This document shows positions 38,318-47,407 of a stretch of 64,000 nt of DNA, in pieces. The position numbers were made by a program, and so were the translations under genes. The notes under the pieces were generated by a model. It made no database searches and had not been told where the DNA came from. It saw only the letters and a program-made list of their open reading frames with translations. Source of the DNA: Xestospongia bergquistia (Eukaryota > Porifera > Demospongiae > Haplosclerida > Petrosiidae); the NCBI GenBank assembly GCA_963965975.1, contig OZ014418.1, forward strand, positions 4,042,775 to 4,106,774, given 5' to 3'. How positions within the stretch are numbered: position 1 is the stretch's first letter; every line of letters starts with the position of its first letter.

Positions 38318-39012
38318 CTTGTCTCTTTGATGTTTATCATAAATGGTACAATATCCAATTGTTAGTTGGATTAATCCCTTTTTCTTCATCTTTTCAAGAG
38401 TCTCCTGAGCTTTAGCAATAAGTACAATTGTTATACTGAGTGGAAAAAAGCAGGTCACAACAATAGAGTTCCCCTTTCTTATAACAGAAATATGCATGTT
38501 TTCATCAACTGATTCAGCAATAATGTCTTGTATATCTTGTAGTGTGTATGCGGTGGGATCCCAGTCTAAGACAAAGATAGCTGTCTCACATTTGAGAAGA
38601 GAAGGAGTTCTTGTTACTTTGAACATTTCACCCAGACAAAGAGAAGCTATTGTTTTCTCACAAAATGACTGAATGTCAACTTTGTACGTTTGTATATATG
38701 TCTCAGCTTCTTTGATATGAAAACGCTCAACGATACCCTAAAGACAATTGATATTAATCAATTGTCTTTAGGGTATCGATGATTTCTCACAATTGTTAGT
38801 ATTTCGTCAATAGATTCGGTGCTGTCTATTTCAGATTGAAGGTGAGAGTAACCATCTTCAAGAAATAGTTTCAGTTCTTCCAGAGGTGGAGGGCTTTCTT
38901 TAATAGCTTTTCGGATTTTACTAAAGGCTACTACAAATTTTCTTCTAACAGACCCAAATATATAGTCTAACTTGCGCGGAATTGAAATGTATCTTGTCAA
39001 TGAAGTTTCCTC
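38318..39012 (-). CDS. Death-fold-like core exons with VTC...P domain
   Basis: The first exon (39,012-38,791) reads ETSLTRYISIPRKLDYIF, then RRKFVVAFSKIRKAI, LEELKLFLEDGYSHLQ and IDEILTI. After a 53-bp intron the second exon (38,737-38,318) is exactly 140 codons. It reads GIVERFHIKEAETYIQTYK, then SFCEKTIASLCLGEMFKV, TAIFVLDWDPTAYTLQDI, SVIRKGNSIVVTCFFPLSI, AQETLEKMKKKGLIQLTIGY and KHQRDK before a GTAGTA donor. The order (RRKF helix bundle, IVE.F, LGE, then a beta-rich V..VRKG.SIVVTC..P domain) is one I associate with large sponge and cnidarian proteins that combine death-fold domains with NACHT or ankyrin modules. The exons are in phase, but about ten residues usual before IVERF are missing or intronic. 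Confidence 0.55.
38731..38778. repeat. Perfect 22-bp hairpin spanning a 3' splice site
   Basis: Two exact reverse-complement arms of 22 bp (38,731-38,752 and 38,757-38,778) flank a 4-base spacer ATTA. On the coding (minus) strand, one arm lies wholly inside the predicted 53-bp intron. The other covers the acceptor TTGTCTTTAG and the first seven exon bases. Confidence 0.85.
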
Positions 39013-39141
39013 TACAAAAAATTAAAGGGAACTGTTAGAGCTGATAACTAACCTTGACTTAATGCAGATTGGCTCTCAAGTGATGATGAATTATCTAATG
39101 TTTGATTTAATGACATATGTTTTAACTTATATAATGACTAC

Positions 39142-39560
39142 CTTCAATAACTCCAGTAATAGTAGGTTGTCCTTCTACAGCATCATCTTCAAACAATACT
39201 CTCTCTAAAAGAATGATTTTCATTTAAGAATTATATTAATAACTAACATTCTATACTTACCACAATCCTTTATGATAGCATTAGCACATGGAACATTGCT
39301 AGTAAACTTTAACAGTACATTGGCAAACATCTCAAGGTGATGGTAGTTGTTATATACAGCATGACGTACAGCTTAACACAAGAAAAATTGCTTTTTTTTG
39401 AATGAGACCATGCAGCAGTTTTAACATTAAATAATGTCGTCTGTGAAACAACTCTCTCACCACAAAGTAAATCTGCTACTTTAACAGGATATTGAAGAGA
39501 CTGAGAGAGAGTGCCATAACGATAACATAAAATGTCACTAGCTATAGCAGCTTTCACTAT
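39142..39560 (-). pseudogene. Death-fold exon with frameshift, plus linker exon
   Basis: The main exon (about 39,560-39,262) reads AIASDILCYRYGTLSQ, VKVADLLCGERVVSQ, a break, then AVRHAVYNNYHHLEMFANVL, VPCANAIIKDC and a GTAAGT donor. The second half fits the death-fold pattern of the 26.95 kb exon. The two halves are in different frames, with an A8 run (opposite strand T8 near 39,390) at the join, so a homopolymer slip in the genome or in the read is likely. The linker exon (39,206-39,142) reads RVLFEDDAVEGQPTITGVIE. Confidence 0.45.
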
Positions 39561-39599
39561 GAAATAGATTTACTAAGTATAATATTAACTATTATATAC

Positions 39600-40860
39600 A
39601 TATACCATTAGAATCAGATGTTGGTTCCAAATCAAGCTTATCCATTTTTTGTTTTAAGTCCTCATCAGATATCTCTTTGTCTCTTTGTAGTACTTTCTTG
39701 TATTTGATGCATTTAAATCTGCCATCTGATAACATTGCTAAACAACAACATGAACATTGATTTTGTGAACAACATTGTTGCCATCAACCTGATATTCCAA
39801 GTACTCCATTGTATGATCACATTCTATAACTTCCATTGAGTCACTAGAAGCTTGATAAGAATGACCTCTATGACATGTCATTGCTATCTCTTGAACTACT
39901 TTCATCTTATCATCTAGACTTTTTTAAGCTAAGCAAAGAAGCAATTGTACAATAGATAAATATGACGCTTACCATATTCATCAATCATTTTTTCAGATAG
40001 CTTTTTGTCTCTTCAAACTTGGACAATACTTTTGCTAACACTTTCAACATCTTCTGATCTGAAGATATTGCTGTATGTATAGCAGACAACAAAGTCGTCT
40101 TCTTCTCATCTAAACCAATTTCTAATGACTCCATCTTATCAAGTGCTGCTTCATTGATACATCTCTCACTAAATAAGAACTAGGACACTTTTACAGGATC
40201 AATCAGACACTGTGACAGTGTCTCAGTGTGGCTTTGAAATATACCAGTTGCTTCAGTAGTCAGATATTGAGAGTCCATTCCTATAATAACAACAGTACAT
40301 AATCCACAAACAAACTAGTAATATAACATTTATAACTAGAAGCACATGTAACAGGTTCTTGTACTTAATAGCAGAGAGGCTACAGGATTTTCTCAATGTT
40401 TGCTCGTACTCATGGGCAACAGTGACTTCTTCAATGACCTCCTTCTTTAAAGCATCTACCACTTGTCTTCTTGTAGCATGAGGGTTGATGTCTAATCACA
40501 ATTCAAACATTCTTGATATTTTGTAATTAGAATCCTCTGGTAACTTTTGAATATCATCTTGCAACTTTTTAGGATCCAGTTTCAGCTGAATACCCAACTA
40601 ATACCATTAATTTTACTACTAATATGAATATGTTTGCATAATTCATCGAGTGTGGGTTTCTCTTCTAAAATCTCCTTGAAAGACAGTCCTCTTGTAGCCA
40701 TTGCTTCTTCGGCCACATTGAGTTAATAATGCAGATCTTAGTTAATGGTCATTGTAAGGCCTTGAATTCCCCTTACTTTTCACTTGTAGCACCAACAATT
40801 TGCTATTTTGCCAGATTTCATAGACTTCAGAGACAATACTGACTGTCCTGAGGGCTGTAA
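39600..40860 (-). pseudogene. Upstream exons of the death-fold gene, interrupted
   Basis: Pieces on the minus strand include VVDALKKEVIEEVTVAHEYE (40,462 leftward), TEATGIFQSHTETLSQCL, then VKVS, a TAG, and FLFSERCINEAALDKMESLE. LLSAIHTAISSDQKMLKVLA and KLSEKMIDEYG sit in two frames near 40,010. MKVVQEIAMTCHRGHSYQ and RFKCIKYKKVLQRDKEIS follow. The SAIHTAISSD..ML.VLAKVL stretch is another death-fold-like repeat. One stop and one frameshift are visible, so the gene is probably decaying, though sequencing error cannot be excluded for single-base breaks. The true first exon was not found. Confidence 0.4.
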
Positions 40861-41284
40861 AATTTAATGGAGAAAATATTTAATTGAGAAGTAAGATACT
40901 GTTACTTATGTAGTAATTATCATTGATTGCATTTTAAAATTATTTATATCAAATTTTATATGCTCATATTTAGTGGCTTTAGAACATTTTGTACATGTAC
41001 ATGTTTCTCTAGTACTGATGTCATTAGTCATGTTCAAAACAGTTCATGACATAACCAAATTAATTTATCACAGCTACAGTAAATCCACCCTATATTATAA
41101 TAATGTCATAATATTTATATAAATTTGTGTATTTACATTGGTCTATCCAATCAACCATCTATCACTTACTTATCATACATTAGTCTATGATGGATAAATG
41201 GATAGACAGCTATGATATCAATATTATGTTCCAATGTAATATCTACTGTCAAATTAACCAATCTATTATGGAATACGAACGACG

Positions 41285-41480
41285 ACAAAAATAGGCGCCA
41301 AATTCATGATTATTGCACACTCAAAATTCACGATTTTACAGTAATTCACGATTATTGAATATTCAAATTTCACGATTTTACCGGAAATTCGCGATTTTCA
41401 CATTTCACAATTCACGACTTTACTGTGAATTTACGATTATTGCAATTCGCGAATTCACTATTCTACAGGTACAATTAGCA
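41285..41480. repeat. Short degenerate tandem repeat of AATTCACGATTTTAC
   Basis: At least eight degenerate units of 15-25 bases based on TTCACGATTTTAC or TTCGCGATT follow each other on the plus strand. The CpG content is much higher than in the surroundings. The overlapping open frame (ISRFYRKF-like repeats) is a by-product. Confidence 0.75.
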
Positions 41481-41678
41481 ATCTTTGTAAGTATCGATAC
41501 TCGATAATACTGGAAATTCCTTCCATTTCAGTATTAAGGTGGGGATGAAGTAGGCGTCACAATTGGGCGTGGTGATGAACAGAATGATTCTCTTCTTATT
41601 ATATGAAGGTACTTGCTAAGGTGATGTTCTCAATATACTATTTTCTTTTGTTCTCATTTGTAATATTTATGAGATGAT

Positions 41679-41698
41679 GATTATTATTGTTATTATTG

Positions 41699-41731
<33 letters not shown>
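41679..41731. repeat. TTA microsatellite at the 5' side of an RT remnant
   Basis: A TTA/TTG trinucleotide run sits directly upstream of the reverse-transcriptase-like remnant. The poly-Leu open frame across it is an artefact. Confidence 0.9.
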
Positions 41732-41732
<1 letters not shown>

Positions 41733-42866
41733 CTCTCCTCCACATTCTATGGCAATATACCATCTCAAGAGAGGACCCCCTGGCTATGGCCATGTATGGG
41801 ATAAGCACATTACTATTGATTGATCACCTTAGGAAAAACACGTCAGTTGATCAGGTCTGGTATGCTGATGATTCAGCTGCTGGTGGTAGTCTTCAGAATT
41901 TGAATTTGTGATGGGATCAGCCAAATACGCTAGCCCAACACTATGGTTACTCTCCAATAATTGGAAGACTCAATTACTTCTAAAACCCGACTTCAACTAT
42001 GAGGCTGGTTCTGGGATATAGATTAGTTCAGATGGGTTTGAATATCTTAGAGGTGCTATTGGATCCCACAACTTCATAAAACAAATTGTTTAAAATAAGA
42101 TCAGTCTTTGGTGTGAAGAGCTTAACACCCTGAACTTCATCACTAAGTCCCATCCTCATGCTGCTTATGTAGCCTTCACTCACACAGTAATGTCAAATTG
42201 GACTTACTTCTTTCAGATTACAGATTTGTTGGCATTTTTTTTGTAAGAAAACCTCCAACCTTTGGAAGAGACACTGCAATTAAAATTTATTCCCTCCCTA
42301 TCTGACAGAAACCCACCTGGGGAACTGGAACGGGACCTTTTGGCCTTACCAACTCACCTATGAAGTCTGGGACTACAGAGACCAGCTACTTTTGCATCAG
42401 TACAATTTTCTCAATTTGTGGCCCCCTCATTAAACTCATTAACAAGCAATCAACATTTGTAAACTTAATAGACTGTAGCTGGGAACAACTCCGGATCAAA
42501 ACCTCCATTCAAGTAGAAAAGAGGAAGTATAACAGGGATAATGCAGCTTCCCTTTATAACAAACTAGTCCCTAACCTTCAGAAGACTATGGATCTTTTTA
42601 GTGAAAAAGGTGTGTCCATCTGGCTCTCTGTTTTACCAATCGAATTTCATGAATTCACACTAGCTACATAAGACAACATTATATCTTTGCTATGGCTGGT
42701 CCATTAAGAATTCTTCTTCACGTTGTAATTGTGGCCAACTCTTTACAACTGAACATTTGCTATCTTGTCCATTGGGGGGTTTCCCTCTATAAGACACAAC
42801 GAAATATGCAACATTAATGCCTCCTTTGTGTGCCACAACATGTCGATAGAGCCAAGTCTGCAACAA
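41732..42866 (+). mobile_element. Reverse-transcriptase-like retroelement remnant (YADD box)
   Basis: The plus strand reads AMAMYGISTLLLIDHL, then VDQVWYADDSAAGGSLQNLN, the YxDD active-site box of reverse transcriptases. Further pieces in shifting frames are YGYSPIIG, FEYLRGAIGSHNFI, LNTLNFITKSHPHAAY, RNPPGDLERDLLALP-like sequence, LQKTMDLFSEKGVSIWLSVL and finally CNCGQLFTTEHLLSCPLGGF with IRHNEI. The Cys/His end (CNCG..FTTEHLLSC) resembles the zinc-binding C-terminus of non-LTR retroelements. The copy has many stops and lacks the upstream RT palm. It ends directly in a TTA microsatellite, which may be its tail. Confidence 0.65.
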
Positions 42867-42867
42867 A

Positions 42868-42907
<40 letters not shown>

Positions 42908-43085
42908 GTTACTGTTGTTGTTGTTGTTGTTGTTATTATCATTATTATTTTAATGGCTATTACTATTACTATTATTATAATTGTTAACATTAATTTATTA
43001 TTATTACCATTATCATAATTAAGTATTAGTAGTAGTATTACTATTAGTTTAGTAGTAGTAGTAGTAGTATTGTTATTGTTATAAG
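42867..43085. repeat. TTA/TTG/AGT trinucleotide microsatellite
   Basis: A long ATT run turns into TTG and then into degenerate TTA and TAG trinucleotides. The Ile-, Leu- or Thr-rich open frames on both strands are artefacts. It directly follows the retroelement remnant. Confidence 0.9.
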
Positions 43086-43439
43086 TCATTTCTAAATTTT
43101 ATAATAATTTGAAGTTCACTATTGGTTTCTATATTGTCCACAGAATGTTCAATTAGTTCTTTTCACTGATTCTTGTTGGTTATGTATGAAAAAAAAATTT
43201 TCTCTGTTATTGATTGTTAATTATATATATTATCACTAATTAATGGTCTTTGCTTAATAGAACTACCAGTCATTTCAGAAGTAATTAAAGGGTCAGTACT
43301 AGGCACTCCAAATACATCAAACAGGCACACCAGTCATAGTTATGATAATATGTTATGTTCCTTAAATTATCAACTATTGAAAGTAAAAAAGTTGTTCTTC
43401 AGAAATTGTTATATTTTACAAACTCTGCCTATTATTTCA

Positions 43440-44640
43440 ATAGATAATTTGTGTCAAAGTTTTAACATCTGTGCAGAAGTCTTTAAAATCAAATTTCTAT
43501 GAGTGTAAATAGCCAATGTAGTAGATGATGAGGTTTTGACACAAGATATGTTTGATCAGTACATTAGTAATAAAATTAACATGACAAAAATTACATCACC
43601 AAATCGTTATGATTAGAAATGTGATAAAACCTAATGGTCAAACATAAAGCCTTAAGATATCTATAGCAGATCTTAAACAATTAATTTCTATTAGTCCAAG
43701 TCATCAATGAAGTTTTGGCACAAGATATCTTCATATAGTGACATTAGCAGCCAATTCATTTGAGAGAAATGACATCATCATAATCTGCATTACAGTGGCC
43801 TTAAATCCTAATCTTCAAACATAAAGCTTTGAGATGGCTACAGGATCACTTAAACAATAATTTCTATGAACAAAAATGCCCAATAGAGTAAATACTAAAG
43901 TTTTGGCACAGGATTAATTTGAAAAGTCAATTTAATTACCAATTCACCCTAGAGAAACAACACCTCAATAATCGTGATTACAAGAGTCTTAAGCCCTAAT
44001 GCCGAACTTAAAGTCTTACAATCTCTATTGCAATCCTTAAACCCTAATTTATATGAGTGAAAATGACCAATAGAGTAGATACTGAAATTTTGGGACAAAA
44101 TATCTTTCAAAGTGACATTGTTAACAAATTCATATGAGAAGAATGATATGACCTTAATTGTATGATTGCAATGGCCTTAAACCCTAATCACCATGCAGAA
44201 AACCTCAAGATCTCTATGGCAGTCCTTAAAGTCTAATTTTTATGTGTCAACCCTGATATGCCAACATCAAGCCTTAAGATTTCTATTGCAAACCTTAATT
44301 GATCCCTCCTTTATATGAGTAAAATAGCGAATGAAGTATATACTGAAGTGTGGTACAATATATATATATATATGAGAAAAATGACATCATCCTAATTGAT
44401 ATGATTAGAGTAGCTTTAAACCCTAAGATAAAGTTTAAGGTGGCTATGACATTCCTTATACCTTAGTTATTTTGCGTGAAAATGGAGTAGATATTGAAGT
44501 TTAGGCACAAGATATCTTTGGAAAGTGATGTTAGTAACCAATTCACTTGAGAAATATGACATCATCCTAACTGGCAGATTACAATGCCTAATTGTAAAAC
44601 ATAAAGCCTTTAACAAGTCTATGGCAGTCCTTAACTCAAA
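43440..44640. repeat. Degenerate tandem repeat, unit about 180 bp
   Basis: About six units share the order AATGACATCATCCTAAT, CTTAAACCCTAAT, CATAAAGCCTTAAGAT, CTATGGCAGTCCTTAA, ATTTCTATGAGTGAAAATG and TTTTGGCACAAGATATCTTT. The CTATGGCAGTCCTTAA-like block recurs at about 43,661, 43,838, 44,022, 44,213, 44,443 and 44,620, with a partial extra unit near 44,283. One to two units in reverse orientation lie at 63,200-63,400, so the array touches the outer edge of the giant inverted repeat. Confidence 0.8.
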
Positions 44641-44644
44641 CTAT

Positions 44645-45062
44645 ACAATACTTTGATAAAAAGGTGAGCTTGATCAACTATTGAACAGACTTCAAACTCT
44701 TGGTGTGACAGATGCCATGAAGTCTCACCCAATTAGTACTGATCCTTTACACCCTACTGAATTGACTCCAGGTATTGATTGAATAGAAGAGTCAACAGTA
44801 TGTGTAATCTGTGGTAATGTGTTTGTTCTTCTATTCCTAATTAGGACTATCAAGTCACTGTTTCAAAACCGAGTTGGCTACTCTGAGAATTCAAGTCATA
44901 GAAAGGAGAAAAAGATGTCAACGTATGTACATTTAGTGACTATTTAAGGACTTCAGTAATCCAGCAACCTTGTATCCAACAGCTTCTACATGTACTTTTC
45001 ACTTTCTCACTCACTCTACCTACACAATACTACAATGACTATAATCAATTTAAACTCAAGGT
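44645..45062 (+). pseudogene. HECT gene 3' fragment (copy A)
   Basis: This is a fragment matching the later exons of the HECT gene: AELDQLLN..LQTLGV.DAMKSHP, the HPTELTPGI segment, the CGNVFVLLFLI segment, and the part around the catalytic-Cys exon ending YNDYNQFKLK. Internal exons are deleted or fused. It runs directly into the start of the copy A integrase in the same direction, with the join at TTTAAACTCAAGG. Confidence 0.6.
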
Positions 45063-45087
45063 GGGTTATCTGTGTGTGCTTGATAAA

Positions 45088-46278
45088 GATGGATGGTTGG
45101 ATTGAAAGCATAGAAAAATTTGAGAAGGAATAGAGATGATTATAAGAATCTGTCCCTCGAGTTCTATAGGCACTAAGAAGGCTCTTATAAGGGAGCTGAC
45201 CATTACTTTTATTTGGAAGCATGCATATACCTAGAATTGCTGGTTCCTAATTGCTGGGACTTCACTCCTGTGACTGGAGTAGTCCACCAACTGATTGTTC
45301 AATTATCTACTGATTCAGTGATATAACTAATCAAAATTTGGATGACCTAGTTAACGAGATTGTAACACACTTACCTGCTAGTGATATGCAATCAATACAG
45401 ACCTTGCTTAAAGGAAATGGTGGGATATTGCTAAAAGAAAATGGTGTATTCTTTCCTTGGGACTTGAAACTAGGCTACATAGAACTCTGATTGTCGGCAA
45501 TATAATGTTGGCACATTGATGGATATCACAAAAGTATAAGGTGGCAGTGAGTAATACATTGCAGTATAGATGGACATGGCCAAGTTCCAGTTTACTTAAA
45601 TGTAGCCTCTAGTGACAAAGCTGTGACTGTTTTTAATGAATTTTTGCAAGCTGTTGAGTGTTATGGATTACCAATTTGTGTACATTTGGACTGTGGAGGA
45701 AAAAATTTCTAGTTGGAGGCTTCATGCTCGAGCATTCCGAGAGAGGTCCAGAGAGAGGAAGTTTCATTTGTGGTAGAAGTGTCCACAAATAAAGAAGACA
45801 GCTTTTATGAAGCGATCTTTTCATGGCTGCATTAGTTTCTGTTACTTCCTGTTCTATTCACTGGAAGAAGTGGGTCTATTAGATCCAGTTAGTGAAGTTG
45901 ATATATGTGCCTTTCACTTTGTTTATCTATGTAGAAACCACTTTTTCTTTCGAAGTCTAACAAAAAAAGAAAAGACGGCTGAGTACAGCTGAGAAGAAAA
46001 TACTCATTTCAATGGGTTCATTCGTTGTCTTTGCAATATTTACTTCAGTAAATACTGGGTATGTCACAGATACAGCTGAAAAATTTATTGCTGCAATACA
46101 ATCTTAAGTAGCCGTGTTTCGTGAGGCATGGTGTAATCATCCTCTCAGTATAACACACAACCAAACGCCACATCAGCTACGGATTCTCAGAATGGTTCAA
46201 GCTAGGGTGGAAACACCAACTAGCAAGGCAGTACTAGGAGTTACTGGAATTACTGAAATATGTATATTTTGTAATTAG
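45088..46278 (+). pseudogene. DDE integrase-type transposase, decayed copy A
   Basis: The sequence starts like the intact copy at 54,764 (MDGWIESIEKFE). It keeps recognisable pieces such as [15 protein letters not shown], the region equivalent to VRSDYGGEN (here altered to LDCGGKN) and [18 protein letters not shown]. It has frameshifts, an internal insertion near 45,940-46,105 and loss of the second catalytic segment. The third exon is absent because the left arm is deleted downstream. Confidence 0.7.
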
Positions 46279-46689
46279 TGCCATGTTATACAATACATGG
46301 GTTAGTCCATGTAATGTACAAAGTATAATATTAACTATTACTCATCATGACATCAGTTACAACAAGTACATGTGACCTTGATTACTGTACATGATGTAAA
46401 GATGTCATTCATTAATACATTAACTTTATTGAGGTTGGGTATTAAATTTTCACAGATAATGTTGGGAACAGTTTGTATATCTTTTATTAAACATTTACCA
46501 TATCCAGAACTTCTTGTATTAACAATAAGATTAGAAATGTATTCCTTTTTTGCACATGTAATTGAGGATACAACATGATTCTTAAAATATTTATAGCATA
46601 CTGCTGTAGTGCTTGAGGTAGAATATTTGTTATTTCAATAAAGAACATTTCATTTTTAGATAGCACATTAAATGTCACTGTTGATCAGG

Positions 46690-47156
46690 TATGTCTAGGT
46701 CTTTAGAAAGTGTTATTTGTTGATAATACATTAATGATACTCATAAATGTTCTTTCAAATTTCTGTTATTAAAGTTAAGGTATAAGAGGTTTTTCCAGCT
46801 TATTTTAGAAAGAAGAAATGAATTTTGAACAAGTCAGCATGAGAGTAATTCCAAACAATATGGACTATTGGTTAGTACACATTGCCAATTACATGAGACA
46901 TGCCATCATGATCACAGTTGGATAAGGAAGGGACAGTAGAACATCTTCAAATATAATTAAGTGAAGCGGTAAGAGCTGAATCTAAATTACAAAGGTAATA
47001 AGATAAAGAGGTTGATAGGTTTAAAAATGTATTTTGAAATCACCAATTAATAACAGAGTAAATGTCAAATAATGAAAAGAACTAATATGGAAATTTTGAG
47101 ATGATATAAGAGACCAATAGTGAGCTTCAAATTATTATATAAAATTATGAAACGAC

Positions 47157-47210
<54 letters not shown>

Positions 47211-47400
47211 GAGCTAGTCATACTTCAGTGACCAATCAGATTTTGCTATGTCAACCTTTGTCCTCTTTGTACCGCCAAAAAAGTATCTAGAAAGTAGAAA
47301 CGAACGTCTTGCTACTGTTTGCTAAGTCTTTATAGTGGTACGAAGATAAGTTTGAAGTTTGAGAGGTTGTCTGTAAGTATCAACTGTCAAGTGTTTACGT
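46690..47400. other. Spacer between copy A integrase and HECT copy B
   Basis: There is no exon. It contains a TAA microsatellite (47,157-47,210) and pairs with 60,140-60,830 of the right arm. The 3' part (47,220-47,400) may be the promoter and leader of the HECT gene because it stays conserved in both arms. Confidence 0.5.
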
Positions 47401-47407
47401 TTTACCA

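Noticed and set aside
41687..43089. Poly-Leu, poly-Ile and poly-Thr open frames
   Set aside because: They are translations of TTA/ATT microsatellites in all frames and have no coding support.
43950..44230. TTAAACCCTAA motifs resembling telomeric CCCTAA repeats
   Set aside because: Each occurs once per 180-bp unit and never in tandem, so it is not telomeric.
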